From the NCBI RefSeq assembly GCF_044372965.1, contig NZ_JBILQX010000092.1, forward strand, positions 1 through 13,145: a stretch of DNA of 13,145 nucleotides, read 5' to 3'. Origin of the DNA: Elstera sp044372965 (GTDB lineage Bacteria; Pseudomonadota; Alphaproteobacteria; Elsterales; Elsteraceae). A program made the position numbers and the translations under genes. Shown here piece after piece: positions 1-7,522 of this stretch (its first letter is position 1; each line of letters begins with the position of its first letter). The notes beneath the pieces were generated by a model. That model did no database searches. It saw only the letters and a list, made by a program, of their open reading frames with translations, and was not told the origin of the DNA.

Positions 1-350
1 TGGAGCGATGGATACAGCCCCGTGAAAGCGAGTATCCCACCCAAAAATACCGTAAATGCCCCTAACCAAAGCCGGGGATGGGCTGGCCGCCCCAGAAAGG
101 CGCGCAACCCATCCGTCAGAAGGGCCGGGCCGAGAAAGCCTATGGCAAACCCGGCAATCCGCCAACCATCGGAATCCACCCGCTCCGCATAACCTTCGAG
201 CAGCATAACCAGCGGCATAACCGCAAAGGCAATGCCCCATTGGGTCGGAAAAACCCAATCGGGCTTGACATAGCGAATGAGCAAAAAAGCGGCGGCGCAG
301 GACCACATCATGGCCGTGTGGAGAAAAATGAGCGATGCCGGGTCCAACAT
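1..350 (-). CDS. Membrane sensor/diguanylate cyclase paralogue, N-terminal part only
   Basis: The reading frame opens at an ATG (348-350) preceded by AAGGAG seven bases upstream, and runs off the left edge of the window without a stop. The 116 visible residues are hydrophobic and begin MLDPASLIFLHTAMMW. They align without gaps to the N-terminus of the complete cyclase at 460-1623, with about 74 of 116 residues identical by hand count, so the two are tandem paralogues. About four membrane helices are visible. The catalytic part lies outside the window, so the GGDEF domain is inferred from the paralogue only. The shared start context supports the chosen start for both genes. Confidence 0.75.
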   Translation of the reverse strand, partial: MLDPASLIFLHTAMMWSCAAAFLLIRYVKPDWVFPTQWGIAFAVMPLVMLLEGYAERVDSDGWRIAGFAIGFLGPALLTDGLRAFLGRPAHPRLWLGAFTVFLGGILAFTGLYPSL

Positions 351-434
351 GCCGCGGCTCCTTGGGGTCACAGAATAGAGAGGTTAACGCCGATCCTACA
401 TACGCGTGCAGCCGTCGTCACGCTGAACCTTAAA

Positions 435-451
435 GCTATCGCATGCTATCG
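435..451. repeat. Short direct repeat between the two cyclase genes
   Basis: GCTATCG occurs at 435-441 and again at 445-451, ten bases apart, in the 109-base gap between the two cyclase genes. One-turn spacing is compatible with a protein-binding site on one face of the helix, but a 7-mer repeat can arise by chance. I see no clear promoter or terminator in the rest of the gap (351-459). Confidence 0.25.
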
Positions 452-459
452 TATTTCAC

Positions 460-1623
460 TTATGCTGGCGCAGGCTGCACGCCGAACCGCTGCGCCTCAA
501 CCCCGTTGCGGCCCCGGCGTTTTACTTCATAGAGGGCAACGTCGGCCCGCTTTACCAAGCTTTGGGGCGTCTCCAGCCCCGTTTCGGCGCAGGCGACGCC
601 GAAGCTTCCCGACAGGCGGATGGTTTCCCCGGCTCCACTCAGGGCGAGGCCCCGCAAGCGCTCCAGAACCCGGCGGGCGATTTCTGTTGCGTCAGCCAAC
701 TGGGTTTCGGGCAGAAGAATGGCAAACTCATCGCCCCCCAGGCGCGCCAGAATATCGCTGGGGCGCACAATACTGCGGGCGCAATCGGCGACCCCGCGTA
801 AGGCAATATCCCCCATATCATGCCCGTGGGTATCGTTAATCGATTTGAAATGATCGATATCGAACAGAATCACCGAAACCGGCTGGCCTGCCTGCGCATA
901 GTCCTGCAAAGCCCGGTCAAGCGCCCGATCAAACACGCGGCGGGTTGCAAGCCCGGTCAGAACGTCGCTGCGCGCCTCGCGCCCGACCTGGGCGGCAAAG
1001 CGTTCGGCCACTAGAATCACGCAGCCGATGGCGGCAATCATCCCGATGGCGGTGGCGGCGAGGACCAGAAATGTCATGTCGCCTGAATCGGGGGGGCCTG
1101 CCCCCACCAGCAATTGCCCCAGGTGAACGGCAATGGCCAGAACCGGCGCGAACCCAAAGGTTCCAATGAAGCGCCGCCCCAGCGGGTGATCGTCGGGCGA
1201 CAGGCGGCGGCTAAGGATAAGGCCGTAAACACCGATCCCCGCGGTAAAGGCCTGAAAAACCAGCACGCGCCCCAAAAGATTGGGGGTAATGAGCGTGAAA
1301 GCGATAATCCCGAGGCTAAACAGCGAGAAACCGACCAGCCACCGGCGCGGACGGGCTGGAAGGCGCAAGAATAGCCGCACGCCATCGGCCAAAAGGGCGG
1401 GGCCGATGAAGCCGAGGGCAAAACCGAGTAGGCGCAACCCATCGGAATTGCTCTGTTCTGCATAGCCGCCGATCAGCATCACCATCGGCATGACCCCGAA
1501 GGCGAGCGGCCAATGACCGGGGAAACCCCAGCCGGTTTCGACCCGTTGGATCAACAGAAAGGCGACAGCGCACGACCACATCATGGCCGTGTGCAGGACG
1601 ATCAGCGAGGCCGGGTCCAACAT
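460..1623 (-). CDS. Seven-helix membrane diguanylate cyclase (GGDEF)
   Basis: A 387-residue protein predicted to make cyclic di-GMP from two GTP at the inner membrane. Residues 1-205 hold about seven hydrophobic helices (roughly 5-25, 37-55, 66-87, 95-112, 119-137, 152-173, 183-206), an integral sensor part I cannot assign to a named family. The GGDEF domain spans about 218-375: DVLTGL at 220-225, the metal-binding FDIDHFK at 254-260, GGDEF intact at 296-300, and an RPSD inhibitory I-site at 287-290 with the usual five-residue spacing. Active enzyme with product inhibition is therefore expected. The frame extends upstream to 1686, but the start at 1623 has AAGGA nine bases upstream and matches the paralogue's start exactly. 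It lies 73 bases downstream of iolB on the same strand. No tie to inositol use is evident, and no EAL domain is present. Confidence 0.9.
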   Translation of the reverse strand: MLDPASLIVLHTAMMWSCAVAFLLIQRVETGWGFPGHWPLAFGVMPMVMLIGGYAEQSNSDGLRLLGFALGFIGPALLADGVRLFLRLPARPRRWLVGFSLFSLGIIAFTLITPNLLGRVLVFQAFTAGIGVYGLILSRRLSPDDHPLGRRFIGTFGFAPVLAIAVHLGQLLVGAGPPDSGDMTFLVLAATAIGMIAAIGCVILVAERFAAQVGREARSDVLTGLATRRVFDRALDRALQDYAQAGQPVSVILFDIDHFKSINDTHGHDMGDIALRGVADCARSIVRPSDILARLGGDEFAILLPETQLADATEIARRVLERLRGLALSGAGETIRLSGSFGVACAETGLETPQSLVKRADVALYEVKRRGRNGVEAQRFGVQPAPA

Positions 1624-1696
1624 CTCCATAAGTCCTTGGCGTGTGCAGTGCCACATAAGCCTACACAGGCCGGAGGCTTTCGTCATCCCGAACCCG

Positions 1697-2506
1697 CTAC
1701 TCCGCTTTCGGTTTTACGATCCACTCATGGGCGGGGTCATTCTTGAAGCGCCACTGCCGCAGCGGCCCGGCCATGACGTTGAGATAATAAAGATCGTAAC
1801 CGTGAGGCGCGCCGACCGGGTGGTAGCCGCGCGGCACCATCACGCAGTCGCCATTTTCCACGGCAAAGGTTTCGTCGATGTCGCGCGCGTCGGTATAGAC
1901 GCGTTGAAAGGCGAACCCCTGGGGCGGATTGAGGCGGTGATAATAGGTTTCCTCCAGAAAAGTTTCCTGGGGGAAGGAATCTTGATCGTGCTTATGGGGC
2001 GGGTAGGAGGACCAATTGCCGCCGGGCGTAATAACTTCCACGACCAGCAGGCTTTCAGCCGGTTCGGTATCGGGAAGAATATTGTAAACAAGGCGGCGGT
2101 TGCTGCCCTGGCCGCGCTCCTCGAACCCGACATGATCGGGTCGGATCAAGCGCGCGGGAAACTCTCCCGTCGCCGGGGCTGAGCAAACGGCGAGTTCCAA
2201 ATCGCTCTCTGCCGTCACAGTAAACTCTGCCTGAGCGGGCACATAGACCGAATAGGGCTTACCGTCGAAGGGCGAGGCTCGGCCACCGATTTTCGAGAAA
2301 GTCTCCCCGCCTGCGGTAACCGTGGCGAACCCCGCGAGCAGCACAAGGCACACCTCACGGTCTTCCGTGGCTTCGGTGAGGCTTTGGCCGGGGGCGAGGC
2401 GGAAAACCTCGAACCCAACGTATTTCCAGCCCGCGCTTTGCGGCGTGACCGATAGAACCCGGCCCATCGCGTCGGGCGTGCCGGTTTTTACGCGAAGATC
2501 AGCCAT
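1697..2506 (-). CDS. iolB: 5-deoxy-glucuronate isomerase
   Basis: A 269-residue cytosolic enzyme of the KduI/IolB cupin family that converts 5-deoxy-D-glucuronate to 2-deoxy-5-keto-D-gluconate, the fourth step of myo-inositol breakdown. Two cupin-like halves are visible. The family's metal-site region is clear: YPPHKHD with H171 and H173, then LEETYYH (184-190) and GYH (227-229), followed by the conserved run around QRVYTDARDID (201-211). Length is normal for the family. The start at 2506 has AGAGGA about five bases upstream, and the gene overlaps the upstream small membrane-protein gene by eight bases. It is the last gene of the iolC-D-E-x-B operon. I see no convincing terminator in the 73 bases after its stop, only a weak 5-bp AAGCC/GGCTT hairpin. 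Confidence 0.96.
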   Translation of the reverse strand: MADLRVKTGTPDAMGRVLSVTPQSAGWKYVGFEVFRLAPGQSLTEATEDREVCLVLLAGFATVTAGGETFSKIGGRASPFDGKPYSVYVPAQAEFTVTAESDLELAVCSAPATGEFPARLIRPDHVGFEERGQGSNRRLVYNILPDTEPAESLLVVEVITPGGNWSSYPPHKHDQDSFPQETFLEETYYHRLNPPQGFAFQRVYTDARDIDETFAVENGDCVMVPRGYHPVGAPHGYDLYYLNVMAGPLRQWRFKNDPAHEWIVKPKAE

Positions 2507-2702
2507 GTTTATCCTCTTTCCCCGCGCGCCGCGCCGGTTTCAAGAAAAGCTCCCAGGCACAAAGCGCCGCCGCGCCCAGCGCCAGCGTGGCCCAAAACGG
2601 CTCCCCCCAAAAACTCTCCACCGCGATCCAACCAACGCAAATCAGCAGGATCAGCAGACGCACCCAGAAGGGTTCGAGCCACGGGGGGAGAGGTTTACTC
2701 AT
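2499..2702 (-). CDS. Small two-helix membrane protein in the iol operon
   Basis: A 67-residue protein that I do not recognise. It has two hydrophobic stretches (about 13-29 and 36-54) separated by a short loop (ESFWGEP), a proline-rich N-terminus, six tryptophans, and a basic tail (KPARRAGKEDKHG). By the positive-inside rule the C-terminus should be cytoplasmic, giving a hairpin topology. Its ATG overlaps the iolE stop as ATGA, and its own end overlaps the iolB start by eight bases, so it sits translationally coupled inside the operon; its own ribosome site is weak (AAGGGG ten bases upstream). The tight overlaps on both sides and sensible membrane topology argue that it is real. Its role is unknown: it could help membrane association or transport, but nothing in the sequence settles this. 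Confidence 0.75.
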   Translation of the reverse strand: MSKPLPPWLEPFWVRLLILLICVGWIAVESFWGEPFWATLALGAAALCAWELFLKPARRAGKEDKHG

Positions 2703-3583
2703 AAAAGGCCAGCCCCTTCGGCAAAGCGTTTCAAATTGGCGTGGCCGAGCTTAGCATAGGTGAGGGGATTCGCCTTCTCCGGGTCTTGCTCGGCTTCGAC
2801 GACCAGCCAGCCTGCATAACCAGGAAGTTCCCTCAGCACCGCGGCGAAATCAACGCACCCGTCGCCCGGCACGGTGAAGACGCCCTCGACCACCGCATCG
2901 AGAAAGCTCGTGTCGCGCGCTTTCACGCTCTCCATCACCGCCCGGCGCACATCCTTGCAATGCACATGGTGAATGCGCGCCCGGTAGCGTTTGGCGAGCG
3001 CCACCGGATCGGCCCCGGCAAAGGTGGCATGGCCCGCATCCAGCAGCAGCCCAACAGAGGGGCCGGTTGCCGCCATGAAGGCATCGATATCAGCTTCGCT
3101 CTCAATCACCGTGCCCATATGGTGATGATAGACGAGTGTTAAACCCTCCGCCGCGACGGCGTCCGCCACCTGGGTTACGCGCTTGCCGAATTCCGCCCAA
3201 TCGCCCGGTGCGAGCTTGGGGCGGGCGGACAGTGGCTTGCTCTGGTCGCCGTGAATGGCGTTGGAGGTTTCGGCGAAAATCAGCACCGAACAGCCCATCG
3301 CCTTGAGTAAATCTAGATGCGGGCGGATGGCCTCAAGTTCGGCGGCCGCATCGCGCACTAGGAGTTCCGAGGAGTACCAGCCCGAGACGAGCGCAATATC
3401 GTGCTGGCGCAAGATCGTTTTCAGCGGCCCCGCCGCGCGCGGGAACTTATGCCCCAACTCGATGCCGGTGAAGCCCGCTTGCCGCGCTTCGGTAAGGCAG
3501 GTTTCCAGCGGGGTTGCGCCGCCAAGGGCGCGCAGATCGTCATTCGACCAGGCAATCGGGTTGGTGCCGAGACGCACGGACAT
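2699..3583 (-). CDS. iolE: Myo-inosose-2 dehydratase
   Basis: A 294-residue TIM-barrel enzyme of the xylose-isomerase-like/IolE family that removes water from scyllo-inosose (2-keto-myo-inositol) to give the trihydroxycyclohexane-dione used by IolD. The N-terminal GTNPIAWSNDD (6-16) is a hallmark of IolE. Other visible metal/active-site regions are IELGHKF (41-47), VYHHHMG (151-157), LLDAGHA (180-186), HVHCKD (206-211) and VVEAEQDP (261-268). Length is typical. The start at 3583 is preceded by AGGAG eight bases upstream and lies three bases after the iolD stop; the stop overlaps the next gene's start by four bases. A generic sugar-phosphate isomerase label would be less specific; the motifs and neighbours fit IolE well. 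Confidence 0.95.
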   Translation of the reverse strand: MSVRLGTNPIAWSNDDLRALGGATPLETCLTEARQAGFTGIELGHKFPRAAGPLKTILRQHDIALVSGWYSSELLVRDAAAELEAIRPHLDLLKAMGCSVLIFAETSNAIHGDQSKPLSARPKLAPGDWAEFGKRVTQVADAVAAEGLTLVYHHHMGTVIESEADIDAFMAATGPSVGLLLDAGHATFAGADPVALAKRYRARIHHVHCKDVRRAVMESVKARDTSFLDAVVEGVFTVPGDGCVDFAAVLRELPGYAGWLVVEAEQDPEKANPLTYAKLGHANLKRFAEGAGLL

Positions 3584-3586
3584 GTG

Positions 3587-5437
3587 TTAAACTCCTAACT
3601 TCTGAGCGCCGATTTTCTCGGCATAAACGGCATGGGCCGCCTGAACTTCGGCGCGCGGTGAGACCTGCGGAACCGCGACATCCCACCAATGGCCCCCGGC
3701 TTGCGTCGAGACCTGCGGGTCGGTATCGATGACGATAACGCTACTGCGGCTATGGCTGCGCGCGGCTTTCAGCGCTGCTTCCAATTCGGTGAGGGAGGAG
3801 ACTTTCACCGCAATCGCCCCCAGGCTTTCGGCATGGGCGCGGAAATCGATCTCCGGCAGCGTGGCGTGCTTCGTGTCCTGCAGCAGATTGTTGAACGGCG
3901 CGCCGCCCGTACCCTTTTGCAGGCGGTTGATGCAGCCGAAGCCGCGATTATCGAGCACTACCAGCGTTAGTTTCAGCCCGAGCATCACCGAGGTGGCGAG
4001 TTCGGAATTCATCATCAGGTAAGAGCCGTCGCCGACCATGACGATCACCTCGCGGTCGGGCCGCGCCAGCTTGACGCCCAGCCCCCCCGCGATTTCATAA
4101 CCCATGCAGGAAAAACCATATTCCAGGTGATAGGTGCCGGGTTCGGACGCATTCCAAAGCTTATGCAACTCGCCCGGCAAGCCCCCCGCCGCGCAAACAA
4201 CGATATCCTGCGGGGTTCCCGCCCGCTGCACGGCCCCGATCACCTGGGCGTCGGTCGGGAGGGCGTTCGTGTTCGGATCGGCGAGAACGGCTGTAGCCGC
4301 TTGGGTCCATATGGCTTTTGCGGTAGCGAGCGCGTCCGTCCAGCCTTTCGGGGCCGTATAGGGCGCGAGGGCCTTCGTAAGCTCCTTCAGACCCTCTTTA
4401 GCATCAGCGACGAGCGGCTCAGCATTATGCTTGCCCGCGTCGAAGGGCTGCACATTCAGGCCGATGATCCGGCGGTTGGGGTTCTTGAACAGCGCCCACG
4501 ATCCCGTCGTGAAATCCTGCAAGCGCGTTCCGAGAGCGAGAATCACATCGGCCTTTTCGGCGGCGTCATTGGCGGCGCTGGTGCCGGTCACACCAATAGC
4601 GCCGAGGTTTAGCGGATGATCGTAGGGCAGGGCGCTTTTCCCGGCCTGGGTTTCGGCGACGGGAATGTGATGGGTCTCGGCGAACTGGCGCAGGCGCGCG
4701 GTCGCCTCGGCATAGTGAACGCCGCCGCCTGCGATAATCAGCGGCGCTTTCGCCGCCCGCAGCAGTGCAACCGCCGCCTCAAGCTCGGCGCGGTCGGGGC
4801 GGGGGCGGCGCGGCGTCCAGAGTTTTTCCGCAAAGAAGCTTTCGGGATAGTCGAAAGCTTCCGCCTGCACATCCTGACAAAAAGCGAGGGTAACGGGGCC
4901 GCAGTCGGCGGGGTCGGTCAGTACTTGCAGGGCGCGGGGCAGGGCGGTGAGAAGCTGTTCGGGGCGCTGAATCCGGTCGTAGAAGCGGCTCACCGGGCGG
5001 AAGCAATCATTCGCCGAAACCGTGGCGTCGCCGAAATCTTCCACCTGCTGCAACACCGGGTCGGGCCGCCGATTGGCGAACACATCGCCGGGCAAAAACA
5101 GCACCGGCAGCCGGTTGACGTGGGCAAGGGCCGCCGCCGTCACCATATTCAGCGCGCCGGGGCCGATGGAGGAGGTACAGGCCATCATCCGCCGCCGGTT
5201 CTGCGCCTTGGCGTAGGCAATCGCCGCATGGGCCATGCCCTGTTCGTTATGGGCGCGGTAGGTCGGCAGCGCGTCTTGCACGCCGTAGAGCGCCTCGCCC
5301 AGCCCGGCGACATTGCCATGCCCGAAGATCGCCCAAACGCCGGCGAAAATCGGCACGCTTGCGCCATCGATCTCGGTTTTCTGGGCCGCGAGGTAGCGCA
5401 CCAGCGCTTGCGCCGCCGTGAGACGGATGTGAGACAT
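3587..5437 (-). CDS. iolD: 3D-(3,5/4)-trihydroxycyclohexane-1,2-dione hydrolase (ThDP enzyme)
   Basis: A 616-residue thiamine-diphosphate enzyme that opens the cyclohexane ring to give 5-deoxy-D-glucuronate. The three-domain acetolactate-synthase-like fold is visible: an N-terminal PYR domain with the catalytic glutamate in AHNEQGMAHA (E65), a central domain about 210-360, and a C-terminal PP domain with the ThDP/Mg site from GDGSYLMMN (469-477) to LDNRGFG (495-501). The start MSHIRLTAAQAL (5437) matches IolD N-termini and has GGAGG three bases upstream. The frame stays open for about 470 bases further upstream, but that part overlaps iolC in another frame and does not resemble any protein. 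It lies 19 bases after iolC and three before iolE. Confidence 0.96.
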   Translation of the reverse strand: MSHIRLTAAQALVRYLAAQKTEIDGASVPIFAGVWAIFGHGNVAGLGEALYGVQDALPTYRAHNEQGMAHAAIAYAKAQNRRRMMACTSSIGPGALNMVTAAALAHVNRLPVLFLPGDVFANRRPDPVLQQVEDFGDATVSANDCFRPVSRFYDRIQRPEQLLTALPRALQVLTDPADCGPVTLAFCQDVQAEAFDYPESFFAEKLWTPRRPRPDRAELEAAVALLRAAKAPLIIAGGGVHYAEATARLRQFAETHHIPVAETQAGKSALPYDHPLNLGAIGVTGTSAANDAAEKADVILALGTRLQDFTTGSWALFKNPNRRIIGLNVQPFDAGKHNAEPLVADAKEGLKELTKALAPYTAPKGWTDALATAKAIWTQAATAVLADPNTNALPTDAQVIGAVQRAGTPQDIVVCAAGGLPGELHKLWNASEPGTYHLEYGFSCMGYEIAGGLGVKLARPDREVIVMVGDGSYLMMNSELATSVMLGLKLTLVVLDNRGFGCINRLQKGTGGAPFNNLLQDTKHATLPEIDFRAHAESLGAIAVKVSSLTELEAALKAARSHSRSSVIVIDTDPQVSTQAGGHWWDVAVPQVSPRAEVQAAHAVYAEKIGAQKLGV

Positions 5438-5456
5438 GATCCTCCCTATCCCTTTT

Positions 5457-7376
5457 TTAGGCGGCGGCTTTGCGCGCCAGATTAGCTTGCCAAGCCTCGG
5501 TGAGCCGGGCGAAGCGTTGGGCCATATCGGCAATTGCCGCAGCATCGTCGATTGTGCCCGAAAGCCAGGCTTCTGCCGCCGCCGCAAAAATCGTTCGGCC
5601 CACGGCAAAGCCGCGCACCAGCGGGCTTGCGGCGGCAACTTCGAAGGCGGCGAGCAACTCTTCCTCCGGCGCTTCCAGTCCCAGCAGCACGACACCCCGG
5701 CAGAGCGGATCGCGGGTGCGGATGGTCGCATCGATCCGCGCCCAGGCTTGGGCGGAAACCTGCGGCTCCAGCTTCCACCAATCGGGTTTGATGTCGAGAT
5801 CATAAAGCCGGTCCATGACCCGCGCGACCGTATCATCGTGCAGGGGGCCGTGCTTGCCCGCGATGATTTCGACCAGAAACTCGCGCCCCACCCGGCGGCT
5901 GGCGTCACGCAGGGCGAGCAGCCGTTCTTCCTGCTGCGCTTTCAGATCCTCGGGATCGTCGGGATGGTAGAAGCACAGGCATTTAACCACCTGATCCACC
6001 GGCCATTCGATGAGATGCGAGCCCAAATCGCCGCCGACTTCAAAGGTGAGCGGGCGGGAGCCGGGCTTTTCCACCGGGCGGCCGATCCAAAAACCCTGCG
6101 CTGCCGCGTCGAACAGCGCGGTTCGGCCATAGGTTCCGTCCAGCAGCATGCCGAAGCCCGTGCGGCCTGCGGCGACCTGGGCCGCCGCCGCGACCGCAAG
6201 CCGCTTGAACGGCTCGATACGGGTGCGCGGCACGCCCAAACGGTCGGCCAATTCTTCGAACTGGGCGCGGTGATCGATGGCGAGCGCCATCAGCGTTTCC
6301 GGCTGTGGGCGGCGCGTAGTGGCCCAATGCAGATGGTTCAGCGCCGCATCCTTGCGCAAAGCGCGCTGCGGGCTGCCTTCCTGCAAGAAAAACTGCAACT
6401 CCGGCCAGGTTGGGATTTCCGGCGAGCAGAGCAGGCGCGAGACGGCGAAAGCGCCGCAGGCGTTCGCATAGGTGCAGCAGGTTTCCAAGGGTTCGCCCTT
6501 GAGCCAGCCGCGCAGGAAGCCCGACATAAAGGCATCGCCCGCGCCGAGCACATTATAAACTTCAATCGGAAAGCCCGCACCGCGAATGCCCTGGTCCAGA
6601 TCGTCCGGAATCGCGCCGGGGAAGACAACGCAGCCCATCGGCCCGCGTTTCAGCACCAGCGTTGCGGCGGTAAGGGCACGGACGGCGCGCAAGGCGGCTC
6701 CCACCTCTTCGTGTCCGCCCGCAATACGGAACTCCTCTTCCGTCCCGACGATCAAATCGCAGTCGGGCAGGATCGGCTGTACCTGCTGCGTCACGCGCTG
6801 GCTGGCGATATAGCGCGCATCGCCCGCGCCATGCCCGGCGAGCCCCCAAAGGTTGGGGCGGTAGTCGATATCGAACACCAGTTTTCGACCGGAGGCTTTA
6901 GCGGCGCGTAAGGCTTTGCTCGTCGCGGCGCGCACAGTTTCGGTGGAAAGATGCGTGCCGGTTATCACCAGGGCTCCTGCCGAGGCGATGAAAGTGGGGT
7001 CGATATCCGCCTCGCACAGGGCCATATCGGCGCAATTATCGCGGTAGAAAATCAGCGGAAACTGGTGCTCATCCTGCACCCCCAGCAACACGAGTGCGGT
7101 CAGACGGGCGGGATCGGTCACGATGCCTCGCGTGCTGACCCCTTCGCGCTGCAATTGCTCCTGAATAAACCGGCCCATCGGCTCAGCGCCCACGCGGGTA
7201 ATAAGGGCGGAGCGCAGCCCTAACCGGGCGGTGCCGATGGCGATATTAGCGGGGCACCCGCCGACGGCTTTGGCGAAACTGGCGGTATCTTCCAAACGGC
7301 AGCCGATCTGTTGACCGTAAAGGTCCACGGAGGCTCTGCCAAGGGTGATAACGTCCAAAATCTGTGGTTCAGTCAT
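5457..7376 (-). CDS. iolC: Fused 5-dehydro-2-deoxygluconokinase / DUF2090 aldolase
   Basis: A 639-residue two-domain protein. Residues 1 to about 330 are a PfkB/ribokinase-family kinase: GGCPANIAIG at 39-48 and the catalytic NVLGAGDAFMSG (275-286, base Asp at 281); it phosphorylates 2-deoxy-5-keto-D-gluconate. Residues about 345-639 are a DUF2090 domain, a TIM-barrel-like aldolase-type module that in many proteobacteria is fused to IolC and is annotated as the 5-dehydro-2-deoxyphosphogluconate aldolase; runs such as LALRDASRR (487-495), PDWWKLEP (531-538) and GFAVGRTIF (589-597) belong to it. The fusion would replace a separate IolJ, which is absent here. The ATG at 7376 matches kinase N-termini; a TTG at 7394 is also in frame. 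No strong ribosome site precedes either. It is the first gene of the catabolic operon. Confidence 0.93.
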   Translation of the reverse strand: MTEPQILDVITLGRASVDLYGQQIGCRLEDTASFAKAVGGCPANIAIGTARLGLRSALITRVGAEPMGRFIQEQLQREGVSTRGIVTDPARLTALVLLGVQDEHQFPLIFYRDNCADMALCEADIDPTFIASAGALVITGTHLSTETVRAATSKALRAAKASGRKLVFDIDYRPNLWGLAGHGAGDARYIASQRVTQQVQPILPDCDLIVGTEEEFRIAGGHEEVGAALRAVRALTAATLVLKRGPMGCVVFPGAIPDDLDQGIRGAGFPIEVYNVLGAGDAFMSGFLRGWLKGEPLETCCTYANACGAFAVSRLLCSPEIPTWPELQFFLQEGSPQRALRKDAALNHLHWATTRRPQPETLMALAIDHRAQFEELADRLGVPRTRIEPFKRLAVAAAAQVAAGRTGFGMLLDGTYGRTALFDAAAQGFWIGRPVEKPGSRPLTFEVGGDLGSHLIEWPVDQVVKCLCFYHPDDPEDLKAQQEERLLALRDASRRVGREFLVEIIAGKHGPLHDDTVARVMDRLYDLDIKPDWWKLEPQVSAQAWARIDATIRTRDPLCRGVVLLGLEAPEEELLAAFEVAAASPLVRGFAVGRTIFAAAAEAWLSGTIDDAAAIADMAQRFARLTEAWQANLARKAAA

Positions 7377-7437
7377 GGGAGCAATTCGTTCCAAGGGTGA
7401 GGGCGGTTTCTAGGCGCGGAAAAGCGCCTGCCGTCTC

Positions 7438-7466
7438 TTGCGAGAATGAAACACTTATTCTATTAT
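7438..7466 (+). promoter_or_regulatory. Candidate sigma-70 promoter of iolG
   Basis: TTGCGA (7438-7443; four of six to consensus) and TATTAT (7461-7466; five of six) are separated by 17 bases, about 50 bases upstream of the iolG start, inside an AT-rich island. A candidate regulator box lies between the two hexamers and another just downstream, so repression by occlusion is plausible. Confidence 0.5.
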
Positions 7467-7474
7467 CGTGTCAA
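7446..7474 (-). promoter_or_regulatory. Candidate sigma-70 promoter of the iolC-D-E-x-B operon
   Basis: Read on the minus strand, a perfect TTGACA (7474-7469) is followed after 17 bases by TTTCAT (7451-7446; four of six). It overlaps the iolG promoter back to back, so both directions share the same control region. The -10 end overlaps the candidate regulator box at 7447-7461. Confidence 0.5.
7448..7461 (-). promoter_or_regulatory. Candidate IolR operator, iolC/iolG site 1
   Basis: On the minus strand this reads AGAATAAGTGTTTC, fitting AGAA-N6-TTTC. With the next base it agrees at 13 of 15 positions with the box upstream of the transporter (10194-10208). The surrounding AGAAT (7443-7447) and ATTCT (7457-7461) form an additional inverted repeat. 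It overlaps the -10 of the iolC promoter and the spacer of the iolG promoter. Assignment to the RpiR-type regulator is inference. Confidence 0.45.
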
Positions 7475-7476
7475 AT

Positions 7477-7492
7477 CAGAATTTATCTTCTG
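7477..7492. promoter_or_regulatory. Candidate IolR operator, iolC/iolG site 2
   Basis: CAGAA-N6-TTCTG is a perfect 5-bp inverted repeat with a six-base spacer. It sits just downstream of the predicted iolG start point and upstream of the iolC -35. Its half-site spacing equals that of site 1 and of the transporter box. Confidence 0.45.
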
Positions 7493-7522
7493 CATTGCCA
7501 CAAAATGAGGAAACGTAAGAGC

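Noticed and set aside
1624..1686. N-terminal extension of the diguanylate cyclase
   Set aside because: The paralogue starts at the homologous MLDPAS position with a good ribosome site, and the extension is not hydrophobic or conserved.
1624..1696. Terminator after iolB
   Set aside because: Only a 5-bp AAGCC/GGCTT stem with a 13-base loop and no T tract is visible.
4616..5485. Plus-strand open frame (289 codons) opposite iolD
   Set aside because: Antisense shadow without domain features.
5438..5908. Upstream extension of the iolD reading frame
   Set aside because: It overlaps iolC in another frame, shows no protein-like pattern, and the ATG at 5437 has a ribosome site and the family N-terminus.
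5436..6911. Long plus-strand open frame (491 codons) opposite iolC
   Set aside because: Antisense shadow of a GC-rich gene; composition is Arg/Gly/Ala-rich with no domain, while the minus-strand frame is an unmistakable kinase-aldolase.
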